This document shows positions 1-11,937 of a stretch of DNA of 64,000 nt, one piece after another. The stretch's first letter is position 1; each line of letters opens with the position of its first letter. The notes beneath the pieces were generated by a model that worked only from the letters and a program-made list of their open reading frames with translations, was not told the DNA's origin and searched no databases. The translations under genes and the position numbers were made by a program. Source of the stretch: Metopolophium dirhodum (Eukaryota > Arthropoda > Insecta > Hemiptera > Aphididae); assembly GCF_019925205.1 (NCBI RefSeq), contig NC_083562.1, positions 19,592,001 through 19,656,000 on the forward strand, given 5' to 3'.

Positions 1-2160
1 CATTTTGTTTTAAATCACATGATATAAAAATATATCTCTTTATTTTTGTATTGTTAAATTATAAATACAAATCGTTTTACTATGTATTATTGTATTGTAT
101 TTGTATATCGTATAGATAAAATAACTTTTACTTAAAGCTGGTGGTAACAGAGTTAAGTTAATTCATTGAAGGATGGTCTGCAGCGACTTTAATCAATACG
201 AATATTAAAAGTATATCAAGTAATAATACTAGGTTTCAAGGAACAAGTTAATACAATTTTGAAAATGGCGTACAACTTTTGTGTATTGAATTGTATTTCT
301 GTGAAATTATAATAACACTGCCCTCGTTATTCATAGAACGTACATAACTGAAATAAAATCGTATACCACAGACTATATTCAGTTATGCTTAATTAAAAAT
401 GGCTTAGGGAATTTTAGCGAAATATAAGTGAAAATAGTAAACTGCAGGGTAATTGCCCTTCTTTTAACAATAAACACTCGTTTTCGCGAAAATATTTTGT
501 AAATATTTTTTTTTTAATAATTTAAAGTCATTTAAATCAACATTCTTGAAAAATAATAATATTTATTACTATTTTTATTGTTTAATTTTTATAAGTTTTA
601 ACTTATTTAAAAGTCTCCATACATTTTTTAATTAATATCCTAAAACTAATATGTTTCTGCCAATTTTAGTGTATAAAAATCGAATTTTGATCCAGTAGTT
701 AATAACTAAGTTATCAGTAGGGTTTGGAATTATTGAGGCAATATAAAATATTAAAAAAGGACTTAAAATGTTAAATAAAAAGCCAAAACAGGCATTTTAC
801 AAGTACCTAAAAGGCAATTAAAATGTATTAAGTTTTCAATTTAAATATTGTGAATAAACTAAGTCTAAAAATGTTTATCAATCTATCATGTTTTATCAAT
901 TAGTTTTTTGTGTTGAAAAAAAATTACAACCACATATTTAAATTAACTGTTTTATGACAAGTATTTTATCAATACGTCTATCAGAGATAAAATCATCCGC
1001 ACGTGGGTACTTCCTAGTTTTTAGTCATTACCAGTTATTTTAAAGCTAAACCCGTCAACATGTCTTCGGAAAATCTATTGAATACATAAATAATGTATAT
1101 GATGAATTGATAATTTGACTCAAAATCTCAAAAAAACAGAAAAAAAAAGACAACAATTAGTATTTTTTAGAATGGAAATGAAAGAAACCCATTTGTGTGT
1201 AATAGTCTTACCATATATTAGGTAGGTATTTGTATTATATATATATATATATAAAACACTTATTGGTTGATTTAATTATAACGAACAATTACATTTCAAA
1301 TATTTAAACGAAAATGATTAAATTGTGGACAAATAAATAAGAAAGTATTAAAATGTGAGATATTAAGAAACATATATAAGACGAATTAAAAGTGTACAGG
1401 TAGAAATAACGTATTTTATTGAGTAATGATGTTAATAATTACAAAAAAAAGTAGTGAAAAAGTAATAATAATTGACTATGGAATATATTGTTTGTGTAAT
1501 GCTGCAGCAATAAGGTGAGAAATTATGGAATTAATCAACGTAGTAAGATTTGAAAGAAATGTATTCAGATATAATAGTGATATAATAGTTATGCACTATT
1601 AGGTAATATATGATTTTTATTGAAGTTAGAAACAGCAGAGGCATTGAAATAATTCGGTAAGGACAGGCGAGCTCAGGAAAGTCAGAGGTACAGACTTCTG
1701 ATAATTATCCTGAAAAACGTAACGAGGATGGAAGGAATGAGTGGTAGCTAGTAGTTTGCAGAGATCACGTGATTTAGAATAGCATTATAATTTAGACGTC
1801 CATGTGAATTCGGATATCTAATCAGGAATGAAGATATAATTATTTCCGTTAGTACTGGTTGTGTTTTTGAATGTGGAGTAATAATCGAGTTATTAATGCT
1901 TTTAGTATAGATTGGAGGAGCCCGGGAGTTGAAAATTTGATTATTCGGAATAGCCTGACTGCTTGAGTAAGATAATTAGATACGATACACAATGAATCGA
2001 GTTCAACCACATTGTCCTCATTGGTCGTCTACACGGTGAATTAGTGGGGAATATCTTTCTGATTTGATTTTTTCCCCTTTGTGAATTGGCGAATTTAGTG
2101 ATGATGGTAGTGTCCGTTTAGATTTGATCATTTGGTGATTTTATGAGGGTTATGAGGTCA
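1..2160. other. AT-rich upstream DNA, no gene seen
   Basis: Very AT-rich sequence with short homopolymers and an (AT)n tract near 1237-1252. I see no open frame or splice-flanked segment that looks coding. A relic of repeat family A lies at 484-722. The stretch around 1650-2160 is somewhat richer in G but still has stops in all frames. It could be intron of the same gene, if the first exon lies before the window, or intergenic DNA. Confidence 0.5.
484..722. repeat. Diverged left half of repeat family A
   Basis: This stretch has the same order of words as the left arm of the palindromic repeat at 10308-10838: a gaaaatatt block, then taataatttaaagtca, then cattcttgaaaaa, and about 100 bp later ataaaaatcgaattttga followed by agttaataactaagttat. 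The corresponding words at 10310-10530 are acattattttaagtcg, catttttgaaaa, ataaaaatcaaatttcgga and agttaattagttataag. I do not see a clear right arm, so it is probably a truncated, old copy. Confidence 0.4.
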
Positions 2161-2167
2161 CATAATT

Positions 2168-2183
2168 CAGTAGCGTAGCTGGA
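2168..2183 (+). repeat. Possible transposon end (CAGTRGCGTAGCT type)
   Basis: The sequence cagtagcgtagctgga followed by a G-rich stretch resembles the terminal inverted repeat CAGTGGCGTAGCT found at the ends of many small insect DNA transposons. No matching right end was located nearby with confidence; the element at 3338-3516 has related ends. Treat it as a relic. Confidence 0.25.
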
Positions 2184-3337
2184 GCTTAATCAAGGGGTGG
2201 TGGCTATTTAAAAATTGTAATACACCACAACATATTTTGAGGAATTCAACTTTTTCCAATTATTATTTTTAACCGTTTATTAATGTACTGTTCAAAAAGT
2301 TGCTCACCATTATTTGCTGCTATAAAAAAAAAGAAATATATGATATACATGTACTTACTCAAAGTCTAAAGACATGTAACACTCCTACCGTGGCCAATGC
2401 ATTCGAGTCCTTGATTTGTTATAGAAAAAAAAAAAATATCTACAACAATGAATAAAAAACTATGATACAGTGTATTACTACAACCGAAGTTCGTGATTTT
2501 AGACAAGAATTGGCCGATATCATTATCACTACTTTTTGGTAACGCTGATTACAATTTAAAATACCAAATAAATAATAAATATCACTTGTAAAAATACTAT
2601 ATTATTTTATTACCTATAATATTATCTATAATTTTCTAAAATATTGTTTAATAATGACTTAAAATTACGTAAAAAATATTATTAAAATCTTAATTATTTT
2701 CGAGACAATGAGAGTTAACTGTTAAAAAAAATCATCCCAGTGTAATAGTGTTATAACTTACAAGAAATGCTGATATTATAGATTATTTTGAATATACAAT
2801 AGTGTCAGATACTATATACCAATGACCTCTACATAAAATATTATAATACATAGCTCTATATGAAAATTATATTTTTGCTTTTTAAGTAATTTTTTTTTTT
2901 TTACTTTATATGTTATGACGTACATGGATATTTATGACTTATAACCTGCGTACATAAAGTTTTTTTACATGTTTTTAATTTAAACGCATAATAAATAATA
3001 ACTCTTCTGTTACATTACACCTTTTTAAAATTTTTAATTGTTGTGACTAAATGTGACTATACAAAAGTCGTGTTGCAAAAGTTTTCGAATATGCTCACTT
3101 GAAATAAAATGGCAATTCTACAATAAATTGCATATTGATTTTTTCGCTTCTCTTACGTTGAATGTTGTACATTTAATTTAAGTAAATGATAACCAGTTTG
3201 TAGCAATATGAAGTAAAATAGTCGGCAATTATTCATACGAATATATTAGATCATTTTTCGTCAGTATGATATTGTAATAGTTATGTTCTTTACGTCTATG
3301 GTTGCAATAATATCATAAGCTTGAGCCGCTGGAGTTG

Positions 3338-3516
3338 CAGCATAGGCGAAACTAGGGTTACAATTTTGGGGGTGCTACAGGCTATAGCCTACCTAACAAA
3401 AATATTTATTTAAAATAACACATAAGGGGCTTATATCTAAATCAATAAGGTATATTTGTGGGGGGCTAAATCTAGTCAGGGGTTAAGCTCTCCCTCCTAG
3501 TTGCGGCAACGGCTGG
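3338..3516. mobile_element. Degenerate small DNA-transposon relic
   Basis: The left end reads cagcataggcgaaactaggg and the right end, reverse-complemented, reads ccagccgttgccgcaactag. The inner parts (gcgaaactagg against ccgcaactagg) form an imperfect inverted repeat. Between them are G-rich words such as ggggggctaaa and ggggttaagctc, usual in non-autonomous elements whose ends read CAGTGGCGTAACTAGG. There is no coding capacity and no clear target duplication. It is probably an old MITE. Confidence 0.4.
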
Positions 3517-3837
3517 AGGAGATAAACGAATCTAGTTTATAATATTTGCACGCCTGCAGATAATAGTGAAATCAGTATCATCAAAGCTATTACATTTTGT
3601 AATTCGTTTATTCTACATATGTATATGTAAACAAGAGCGATTAAGATCAAAATCATGCCGCTGACTTGTTCTATTATTACTGTTATTGTTATTATTATTT
3701 TGAATCGTTTAATATATATATATTTAACATAGTGTAGCTATACGATTTTACACGATGACGTTATGCGTATAGATTATAGGTAGGATACATATTATACGAA
3801 TCGTCCCCCAACGATAATAATTTCGGACTTTGTGAAT

Positions 3838-4480
3838 ACACTCTTCCCCCCCCCCCCCCCCCCATAGGGTCGCCGATTGCGGTTGCTGCAGTGCGGGCAG
3901 TATTGTTGTGAGACCGCGCGCAGAGTCGTCGATAAGAAGCTTTATCCTCACCCGCGTAGGACATGAGGCGCATAAAATATATATAAAGAAGGGCCGTGCA
4001 GGAATCGTATCGACACACACACACAGTGTTATCATCCGAAGATTTACGGCGTTATATTATTCCATATGCATTTCCATAAAACGGCCGTTTTCGCAGCATC
4101 CTCGCCGGACTGCTGCCGGAGTGTACGCTCACACATATACACGTGCGATAGGCGGAAACCGTTTACCGCGATCGTGGTGGACGAGATAGAGTGGAACAGA
4201 CAGAGAGAAAGAGAGAGACTGCAACAATAATATTATTGTATAAATCATAAGACTTTCGTATGTTTTTTATCCTCTCCGTTTTTTTTTTCAATAATTTCCC
4301 ATCGTTCTTCCCGACCATACACGAGCTGCAACTTTCGTCCCCCACCACTGCCACCTCTGCCACGGCTTGGCTATTCGGATTTATCCTCCATAATAATATA
4401 ATAACGTTCGGCAATATAAACCCCGCGGGGTCGGTCGCGCCGCCGTGCATCATCATCAGCCAACAGATGTGACGTCGGAC
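3838..4480. promoter_or_regulatory. CpG-rich island upstream of the first visible exon
   Basis: The island begins with an 18-base C run (3846-3863) and holds many CpG words (gaccgcgcgcagagtcgtcg, ccgcggggtcggtcgcgccg), a TATA-like aaaatatatataaag at about 3976, and GA-rich cagacagagagaaagagaga at 4198-4217. Overlapping open frames on both strands come from base composition rather than coding. Such islands in AT-rich insect genomes often mark promoters or open chromatin. It is 5.4 kb upstream of the exon at 9620 on the same strand, so it could be a promoter region, but I see no convincing first exon with a donor. Confidence 0.35.
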
Positions 4481-4485
4481 GTTGT

Positions 4486-5790
4486 TCTCTATATATTTCT
4501 ATTATATTATCTGTGGGTCATATAATAATATAATAGTTGCCGTACACACACCCACACACATTATTTGAGAGTTCGTATTCGGATTTATTGACTTGTCCTG
4601 TTGGCCGAGAACGCGTCTCAAAAAGAAATTCTACTTTTGGTATTATTTTGTATTGTATTTTATTGTTTTTTTTTTTTTTTTTTTTATATCGGGAAGTCGA
4701 TTTCATTTTTTATTTTCACGAAAACGTTATCGGCTTTCTAATATTCTATATATAAAATATTGTACACACAGTGATTCCTATCAGAGATACACTATATATA
4801 TATTAATATATTATCGTACTGCCGCAAAAGTCGGTCGTAAATTATGAGCGTATTATAATATTATATTATTTTCAAAAAAAATTTAACGACGCAAACCCGT
4901 ATTTTTTTTATACGAGTGATGCTGTGACAACTGACAATAGTATACCTACTCTTTTTTTGTTGCGACGACGACGATGAAAAAAGCGAAATAACTATTATAA
5001 CCACGTGTAAAATAAATTACGATTACAAAAATTCATTGTAACCGAGTATGTACAATATTAAATATAATCATAATATTATGTATATAGCCTGCCAATAACC
5101 ATGCTACAGTAATTGCATTCGCCGTGTATTAAGCTTCGCCGATGCGCGTGTGATCTTTGTTTATCGATTTTGTTGAACCATAAATAAAACACGCACACAC
5201 GTTCGTAACATATTTTAATTAAAAGCCTTGTACAAGCTAATAATTTTTGATATATTATTTTTTCACGCTTGTTATCGATTAATTTACGACATTGAAACTG
5301 TTTTAAATGTTTGACAAATTATAGTTCTTTATACTATTTATGTATCGATAAATCATATATTTTTATATTAATATTTTATACTATAGGTAGGAAGATTGAC
5401 AAAAATCATCACTTAGATACCTAAACGCCTGACCACGGTTACCGCGAGTCATACATTTTTTTAAAACATGTCGCAACATAGGATTTGTTGATCTGGAATC
5501 AACGACGGTAACAAAGTCCTTATAATAATATAATAAAAATTGCATATTTCACTAATGTCTTGGGATGAAATATAATATATTTAACTAAAATAATGAACGC
5601 AGTGCCAAAAACATGAACAATTATTGGTTGGAGGGGGAGGGGCTTCAACCCACTGATATTTTTTCACTAGTTATTAGTACCTAGTAGGTACTATATTATA
5701 GTACAGCCAGTTAGAGGAAGTCAGTAGAAATGGATTAAGTATATACCTATGTACTATATAGTATGAATATTTCGCGTATGTATTGTATGA
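4486..5790. other. AT-rich DNA with a long T run, no gene seen
   Basis: Contains a 20-base T run at 4666-4685, short CA runs, and a few CpG-containing patches near 4960 and 5120. No frame looks coding. A short G-rich patch at 5630 is probably transposon-derived. Confidence 0.45.
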
Positions 5791-5799
5791 GATGGCTTG

Positions 5800-6480
5800 T
5801 ATTAAGGTTTTTTTTTTTTGGGGGGGGGGGGGGGTGCTTAGCCCTTACAAGATATACCAATTTGCGCCACTGAGTATATACCAGTGTAAACAGATATACA
5901 ACTGGCTACAGCACATTTGCGCACATTTACCTTTGTTACTAATCATTTGCACACAAAAACACGCATAGACAGGGAGCTACTTACGGTTTGAGCTCACCCA
6001 TTTTAGCTTCCTATTCAATTGACTTTAGCGCCTCACAGTTTTTTAAATAGATTCAGAGCCAGAAGCAAACGTCGAAATATTTGTCATTTGTATTGGTAAT
6101 TCCACACGTGTTTTGAGTTACGCCATATTTTTGTTTTTTTCCACATCGTCTCCAATTTCATCACCGCTACTTTCCAGTTCTTATTCAAATAACTGAGATT
6201 CATCAACTATTCCAAATCATTTGGTGTTTGTGGCTGAGCCGCTAAAGTCAATTGATGTTTGTCCTTATTTTGAAGACACCCGGGGGGGGGGGGGGGGGCT
6301 TTAGACGGTCTACTAATCAGCCGATAAAATAATTTAATTATCTCAAATCATTTGGTGTTGGTTCATTTGAGGTCAAACTGTCAGTAGTTCCTAGACTAAC
6401 AACTCATTTGCGTACAATTTACTAACATACCAGCAATAGAAAATTGTTCAAAGGAATTTGGCCTCATATAGGGTGAAGTG
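5800..6480. repeat. Mosaic of transposon-derived repeats with poly-G runs
   Basis: A T run followed by 15 G (5820-5834) leads into tgcttagccc and a terminal-repeat-like tgcgccactgag at 5863. A second run of 17 G lies at 6282-6298. The 16-base word caaatcatttggtgtt occurs at 6213-6228 and again at 6344-6359. The words ttgactttagcgcctcacag (about 6018) and gctgagccgctaaagtcaat (about 6232) face each other as an imperfect inverted repeat. The words catttgcgcac and catttgcgtac also recur. I read this as nested or rearranged non-autonomous elements without coding capacity. Confidence 0.5.
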
Positions 6481-7517
6481 TACGTAATATTATCTACTAG
6501 ATTAAAATTTTGAATGTATAAAGGTAGGTACTTGCGTAGTTGCGTCCAAAAAAATATATATTTTATTATTAGTAAATTCTCTCGATTAATTGTGCCCTGT
6601 TCAAGGACGCAAGTCAGCTATTTCATTATTATCGATGTTATCCTATCACTATAATAATTCAATACAAATTGATAGTTATTATTGATTGACTATCAAATAC
6701 CAGCGTTTTGTTTTATTAATATTTTGAATTTTATATCTAATTTATTAATATTTAAGAGGTACTATTATGTTTGCAACATTAACAAAAATAGATATAACAA
6801 AGTAAAAAAAATATTTACTAATTTATAATATGTGTATTATAATTTATTTTTATATTTCCTATGTCGTATATAGGTACTTATATAATATTTATTTACAGTA
6901 CAGTTTAAGTGTTGAATAGTGACATTCTATGTACAAATTGATTTATAAAATATACTATAGTTGGTACCTACTACCTACTAGCTACTACCTATGATAGATT
7001 AAGTGTAATGAATTTCTGTCTAATCATATTCTGATGTCATAGACCATCTGGTGAAACATTTTTTTTTTTGAGCCATTTAATTTTTAAATATTAATAATTA
7101 TAATAATAATTTAATAATTAAATTTTAATAAATAAAAAATATTTTTAATTTTAGTTTCCTTACCTATCCATAATTTACATTACATCGATTAAAAAAGTAA
7201 AAAAATAATTTTTGCAATGTTGTTTTTTAAAATAATTCTTATTCTTTTCTACGAGTATTTTCTTTCTTTGTTAGGACTTAGACGTTGTACCGATTTAATT
7301 GTTAAATCACAGTGTCGATTTGAATTTCAATTATTATTTGAATAATTATTATGAAAATGAATGTATTATTATTATTATTATTGTTTAATAATTGAGTTAG
7401 GAGAATATGAGGTTGTTATGTTGTAATGAGGTGTATAAAATTGACTATTGAAATGCATGTAGAAGTGTTCGTCTTTTTTTGTTGTTCTTGGGCTATCATA
7501 AAGTTCACTGCGATAAC
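6480..7517. other. AT-rich DNA, no gene seen
   Basis: Low-complexity AT-rich sequence with a (ATT)n tract at about 7361-7380 and T runs. No coding signal on either strand. Confidence 0.45.
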
Positions 7518-7525
7518 ATTGTATG

Positions 7526-7690
7526 CAGACCCGGTTCAAGGGGTAGGCGACATAAGCCCATGCCTAGGGCGGCACTTAAGCTGCACATTAGTAAGAGGGC
7601 GGCATTTTTAAAATACTGATAATATTCTATTGTTAAGGGCGGCAAAATTTGATTTTGCCTAGCCCACTATTTTCCCTTGAGCCGGTCCTG
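7526..7690. mobile_element. hAT-type MITE, 165 bp, with intact target duplication
   Basis: The element starts CAGACCCGGTTCAAGGG and ends so that its reverse complement reads CAGGACCGGCTCAAGGG, agreeing at 14 of 17 positions. It is flanked on both sides by the identical 8-base word attgtatg (7518-7525 and 7691-7698). An 8-bp duplication and ends beginning CAG are the signature of hAT transposons. The interior repeats agggcggca several times and has no open frame, so it is non-autonomous. The perfect duplication suggests fairly recent insertion compared with the decayed elements around it. Confidence 0.88.
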
Positions 7691-7699
7691 ATTGTATGT

Positions 7700-9190
7700 C
7701 ACCTTAGTGATACATTCTAGCAGCATACCCAAAGTGTATGGAAACTGGTTTTTATTGTTCACAATTTTGAACACAAACTAGTTGTCTTAAAATTTAGAAA
7801 TATATTAATATGTGCGCAAATAAGTATCCTTCATAAAAAGGTTATAATTTAATTGATTCAGCTATCGTTATTTTCTACCGATAAACGAAGGTGTATAATT
7901 ACTATAGGTACATCACACCTATCTTCTTTACCCTGTGTTGCATACCAATAAAAATGGTGTATGTTGTATAATAAAGCCTAAAGCTATAAATCACTCTGAT
8001 GTAATGTAAAATCTTTAACAAAGAAGTTCATCTAACAGTATAATATGTTATATCATTATATGTAATATTTGTGTTTATGGTATATTTGTATTATTGTATT
8101 GTACAATAACCTAGTACTGGTTCATTAGAAAAAATAAAATCTTAACTAGAACTCGTAGGTACTTACTTGTAAAATGTATTTCCTTATGAAGTATAATAAT
8201 ATTTTGTTCTCAAATAACAATCGTATTATGTGCGATTCGTTCAGATATCATACACAACAATACATAAAAAAAATAAAAAAATAAAGTCTTAAGGAAAAAG
8301 AAAAATAACTTCGGTAGATGAAAAAAAAACCATTTTTCAAACAGCAGCAGCTTATTGAAACAGCACCGTATGACCCTTATTGAATAGTTTAAGGTTTACG
8401 GTCGTTTAAACTCGTTCACCTTTCATCGAGTTTTTTATTAACTTCCATATGAATATTAAAAGACGGCATGTTGGTGTAAAAATGATTTTCTTAATATTTA
8501 TAACGGAATGATATTTTCATAATATCAATATGTATAGGTATAATACTGATAGTGCATACAATATGTATACACGGTAATTGGCAAACCTACCTATACAATT
8601 TAAGTTGAAAATATATTTCTTTCGAAGTTTAATTTAATTTTTATTGTTTTTAGTTAAAAAAGTATTATACTTATAGAATATAGATGTGCAGTACAGTTTA
8701 GTTGAATGCAATCGACAATCTATCGATTGTTAAATATAATAGATCTATTTGATTATTATGATAACGATTAACGATACATTATTGAGACTATCCATAAGTT
8801 GGTAATAAATTATCGATTTTTACTGATGAAGCTTTTGACACATTTTAACTTTTAATATTTACTATTTAAATTTAATTTTGGAATGACGAGTAAATACACT
8901 GGACAAATCGTTTTTTTTCGAAATGCTCGGAAACTGGTACATTTCCTTGAAATACGAGTATAATAATATGATGATGTTCATGTACATTTTTGTAATATAA
9001 TTATTTTAAGTTTTGATGTTATCAAAGTTATAATAATTGGCGTCTCTATAAAAATAAAATATTTATTAGTTAATATACGAATACACCTCATATACCTAGA
9101 TATTATTCAAACATTCCAAACTCGACATATTAATGTAACCAAATGGTATAAATATGGGGGGACACTCTGTCCAAATCGTCAGTCTTCATC
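7700..9190. other. AT-rich DNA, no gene seen
   Basis: Long AT-rich stretch with A-rich runs around 8260-8330 and short palindromes such as acaatctatcgattgt at 8713. No splice-flanked open segment was noticed before the patch at 9197. Confidence 0.45.
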
Positions 9191-9196
9191 AATCCT

Positions 9197-9330
9197 TTAA
9201 AACATCAACACACTTCCAGTCAAGTTCATACCGAAGACCTGAAGACCACAGATAGCTGCTAACGTTGCCAGATTCGACGCGAAGCTCCAATCGCTGATGA
9301 GCGTCGACAAACGATTAAAAAAAATAAATA
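9197..9330 (-). pseudogene. Unidentified coding-like patch on the minus strand
   Basis: On the minus strand a frame reads LISDWSFASNLATLAAICGL, then QVFGMNLTGSVLMF and a stop (stop codon at 9197-9199). The patch is clearly richer in G+C than its surroundings and ends cleanly at a stop. A possible acceptor (gctcatcag after a T-rich tract on the minus strand) would start it inside LIS. It could be the last exon or a decayed fragment of an unrelated gene, for example a multi-membrane-segment protein. I do not recognise the family. It may also be a chance open stretch. Confidence 0.25.
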
Positions 9331-9619
9331 ATTGTGTAATTAAGAGTAGGTTTTTATGTAAAATGTGCATATTCGTACGCATTTCAGCTGATTATTATCG
9401 GGTATATAATGAATAACTGTATTTGTGCAAGAGTGCGAATTAATCAATCGCAGCTGTTACTGTTTAAATTTTGATTTTGGTAATTTTAACCAGTTCCATA
9501 TTATATCAACTATAATAATAATAGGTACAGAACGGTTGTCTGTTTATATAATATATTATAATATCACGAAACATAGTTCTATTATTGTAATATAGTGTAA
9601 ATGCGTTATGGTGTTGCAG

Positions 9620-9706
9620 GCGTGATCATAGTCAGCGGTAACCCACAGCAATTGATGGGCAAAGAAGTCGATCTGAACGCCAATTCTGTGAACCAATTCA
9701 ATCATG
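9620..9706 (+). CDS. Lachesin/DIP-like Ig adhesion protein, N-terminal exon
   Basis: This 87-bp exon encodes the segment just before the first Ig domain. The reading frame starts with two bases (GC) completing a split codon, then gives VIIVSGNPQQLMGKEVD and on to NQFNH, ending with one base (G) of a split Glu codon. That phase fits exactly the two-base start of the exon at 33673. The acceptor is gttgcag and the donor is a consensus GTGAGT at 9707. The short hydrophobic start (VIIV) may be the end of a signal peptide begun in an upstream exon. Alternatively an in-frame ATG at 9601, preceded directly by a TAA stop, could start translation as MRYGVAGVIIVSG; its hydrophobic core would be short for a signal peptide, so I prefer an internal exon. 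The segment itself is not conserved enough to recognise; the call rests on phase, splice sites and order. Confidence 0.72.
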
Positions 9707-9779
9707 GTGAGTGGAAATAAGCAAATAATACAACACAAAATACCTGAATCATAACAATATGGTATATACAGCACACGCC

Positions 9780-9990
9780 GCGCATTATACAGAAACGTTA
9801 ATTAAGTTCTAAGGGCGACCGGAATAATAAATAACCCGATGGGTCGTGGGTGGGTGTGGGTGTATGGGTCCCGTGGTTCTACTGTGCCCGGCCAACAGAC
9901 GGTGTGCGGACCAGTGTGCGCCGCAGCTATAGGTAAACGCGTTTGTGCAGCAATTTCACGGTCAACCGCGCTCAGGTACGGTTTTTTTTT
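9780..9990. promoter_or_regulatory. GC-rich patch at the 5' end of the first intron
   Basis: G-rich words (gggtcgtgggtgggtgtggg) and CpG-rich words (gtgcggaccagtgtgcgccg) sit within 300 bp of the exon at 9620. A chance frame runs through it. The cause is unknown; it may be an intronic regulatory element. Confidence 0.25.
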
Positions 9991-10307
9991 TCTTACCCCA
10001 TCCCACTACGCAAACGTAACGCATTGTTGTGTATTATACTATTATATTCGACGGAGAACGGACTTCAGTAATGTCACGCTCATTGTTTTGCGTCATTTGT
10101 GTACACGTATCTATATAGAAGATTTATTTTATAGGAGTACATACACACAAATATATATATATAGATTAAACGATATACCTAAGCATAATGTCGCGTCTTT
10201 TGAAGACGACCGGAAAGAGGAAAGGCGTGCAAAGAATGAAATACACCACATATAATATAAGATATATGGAACCAGGTGAATTATTCAACGTAAAATATTC
10301 AAAACAA

Positions 10308-10838
10308 TAAACGGTTTTTGGAAATATTTTTTTTACATTATTTTAAGTCGTAACAGAATAACATTTTTGAAAATATTATAATTATTACAATATTTGAATG
10401 TTATTTTTTTTCGTTTTACAACTATAACATTTTTAATTTTATATCCCAAAGTAGAATATAATTCTAAATATTTCGATATATAAAAATCAAATTTCGGACT
10501 AGTAAAGTTAATTAGTTATAAGTATTTAAAGTTTAGATGAGCGGATTATTTTGTGGGGTACCCCTGTAACGCTCCACGTCGCTCCTCTAATTGTTAAATA
10601 CTTATAATTATTCATAAAAAACTCATCCAAATTCGATTTTTATTAATCGAAGTACTTCAAAAATATTCTGTTTTGCAATAAGGAATACAAACGTATAACT
10701 TTAATCTTCATTAAAAAAGGAAAAACTTAAAAACAATAACACAATAAAATAATAAAAAATATATAATTTTTTATCGTTACTGTTCTTTGTAATAACTTAA
10801 AATCACGTATAAGAATATTTTCAAAAACGTTATTAGTT
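10308..10838. repeat. Palindromic repeat, family A, near-complete copy
   Basis: The left end reads acggtttttggaaatatt then acattattttaagtcg. The right end, reverse-complemented, reads acgtttttgaaaatatt then gattttaagttatta. Further in, aacagaataacatttttg mirrors aacagaatatttttgaag, and ataaaaatcaaatttcgga mirrors aaaaatcgaatttggatg. So most of the unit is one long imperfect palindrome of about 530 bp with a GC-rich centre (ggggtacccctgtaacgctc). There is no open frame. It behaves like a foldback or MITE-type element. Related copies are at 38205-39175, 484-722 and partly near 41075. Confidence 0.65.
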
Positions 10839-10882
10839 TTTGAACTGATAAGTGATCTTTAATAAAAAGTATCCCTCCGGAA

Positions 10883-11866
10883 TACACAGAGTGATGACCA
10901 AGCATGCTTACCCCAATATTTTTGGAATTTTAAAGTAAACATACTTAAAGAATATATTTTCAATTAATTAAATTTTTATACCATTTATGAAGTCTCCTGT
11001 GGCGATACAAACTTTTTTTATGATATCCCACCTTTTTTTTTGACAATTATTGAGCTTATAATTTTGTTGAAAAAGTTGTCGTACCTATCTAAATCATAAC
11101 TAGATACTAGAATGAGAAGTTTCTGAGTGACTGAGTTATTAAAATGTACACAAAACATAGGTACTAAGGATTAAAGTCTTTAAAAATGGTTTTCAAAAAT
11201 ATGGAGTAAATGTTGGAACTGTTATTTATTATGGTAGTCAATTTTTACAAACTATAAAATATTGAAAGACTAATAATATTCATTAGTAATTTACTATAAT
11301 TTTAAAACCATTGTGGCTCCCATATCTTCCAAACATATTATCATATTAATTATTATGGATCTAATATTTAAAAATGATAAATCGTAAATCGTATATCTTT
11401 TTTGGTTTTGTAAAATAATTTATTTTAACTCTCTATCACCACTACAAAAATCGCTTAAAGGTGGAATATATTTTTTTTTGTTACTTAATATTATTTGTTG
11501 TAAACTTTAATTTTATGTAATTACTTTAATTTTTAAGTTACAAAAAATATATTTCTAAAAAAAAATATCTTCAGCGCACAATGTTAAATTACTTACTCAA
11601 AAACTACTCGTTAAAATTTTGATTTGAATGCGTTAACATTTTCAAAAAAATCATCTATTTCATAATTTACAGTAAACTGGTTGATTCTCATTTGAAAAAC
11701 ATAAGTTTGTATCACCACTGCAGGGAAATCCTTAAATGGTGTAAACAATTTAAGTATTTGAAAATATGTTGTCCTTCAGTATAGATACTTATAAAAATCA
11801 GAACTAATAAATGCATTATTAAATGAAAAAAATGGGATAAACATGTATGGTGAATCATTCTGTATA
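10883..11866. repeat. Inverted-repeat element, family B, longest copy
   Basis: The left end contains cagagtgatgaccaagcatg and cttacccc. The right end, reverse-complemented, contains cagaatgattcaccatacat and gtttatccc. These are copies of one terminal repeat whose idealised form is ACAGGGTGATTCACCAAGCA followed by TGCTCAC. The element is about 980 bp with no coding capacity and is strongly diverged. Other copies are at 18892-19574, 37600-37914 and 51074-51833. Confidence 0.65.
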
Positions 11867-11934
11867 ATACATATGTGTACATTTACTGAGCGTATGTGCG
11901 TGTTGATTACGATGCCAGTATATAGAATAAGACT

Positions 11935-11937
<3 letters not shown>

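Noticed and set aside
4260..4472. Frame starting MFFILSVFFF as a signal-peptide exon
   Set aside because: No donor of the needed phase follows, and the sequence after the hydrophobic part is compositional.
9900..9934. Possible 34-bp micro-exon in the GC-rich patch after the first exon
   Set aside because: Including it would shift the frame into the exon at 33673, and the splice sites are weak.
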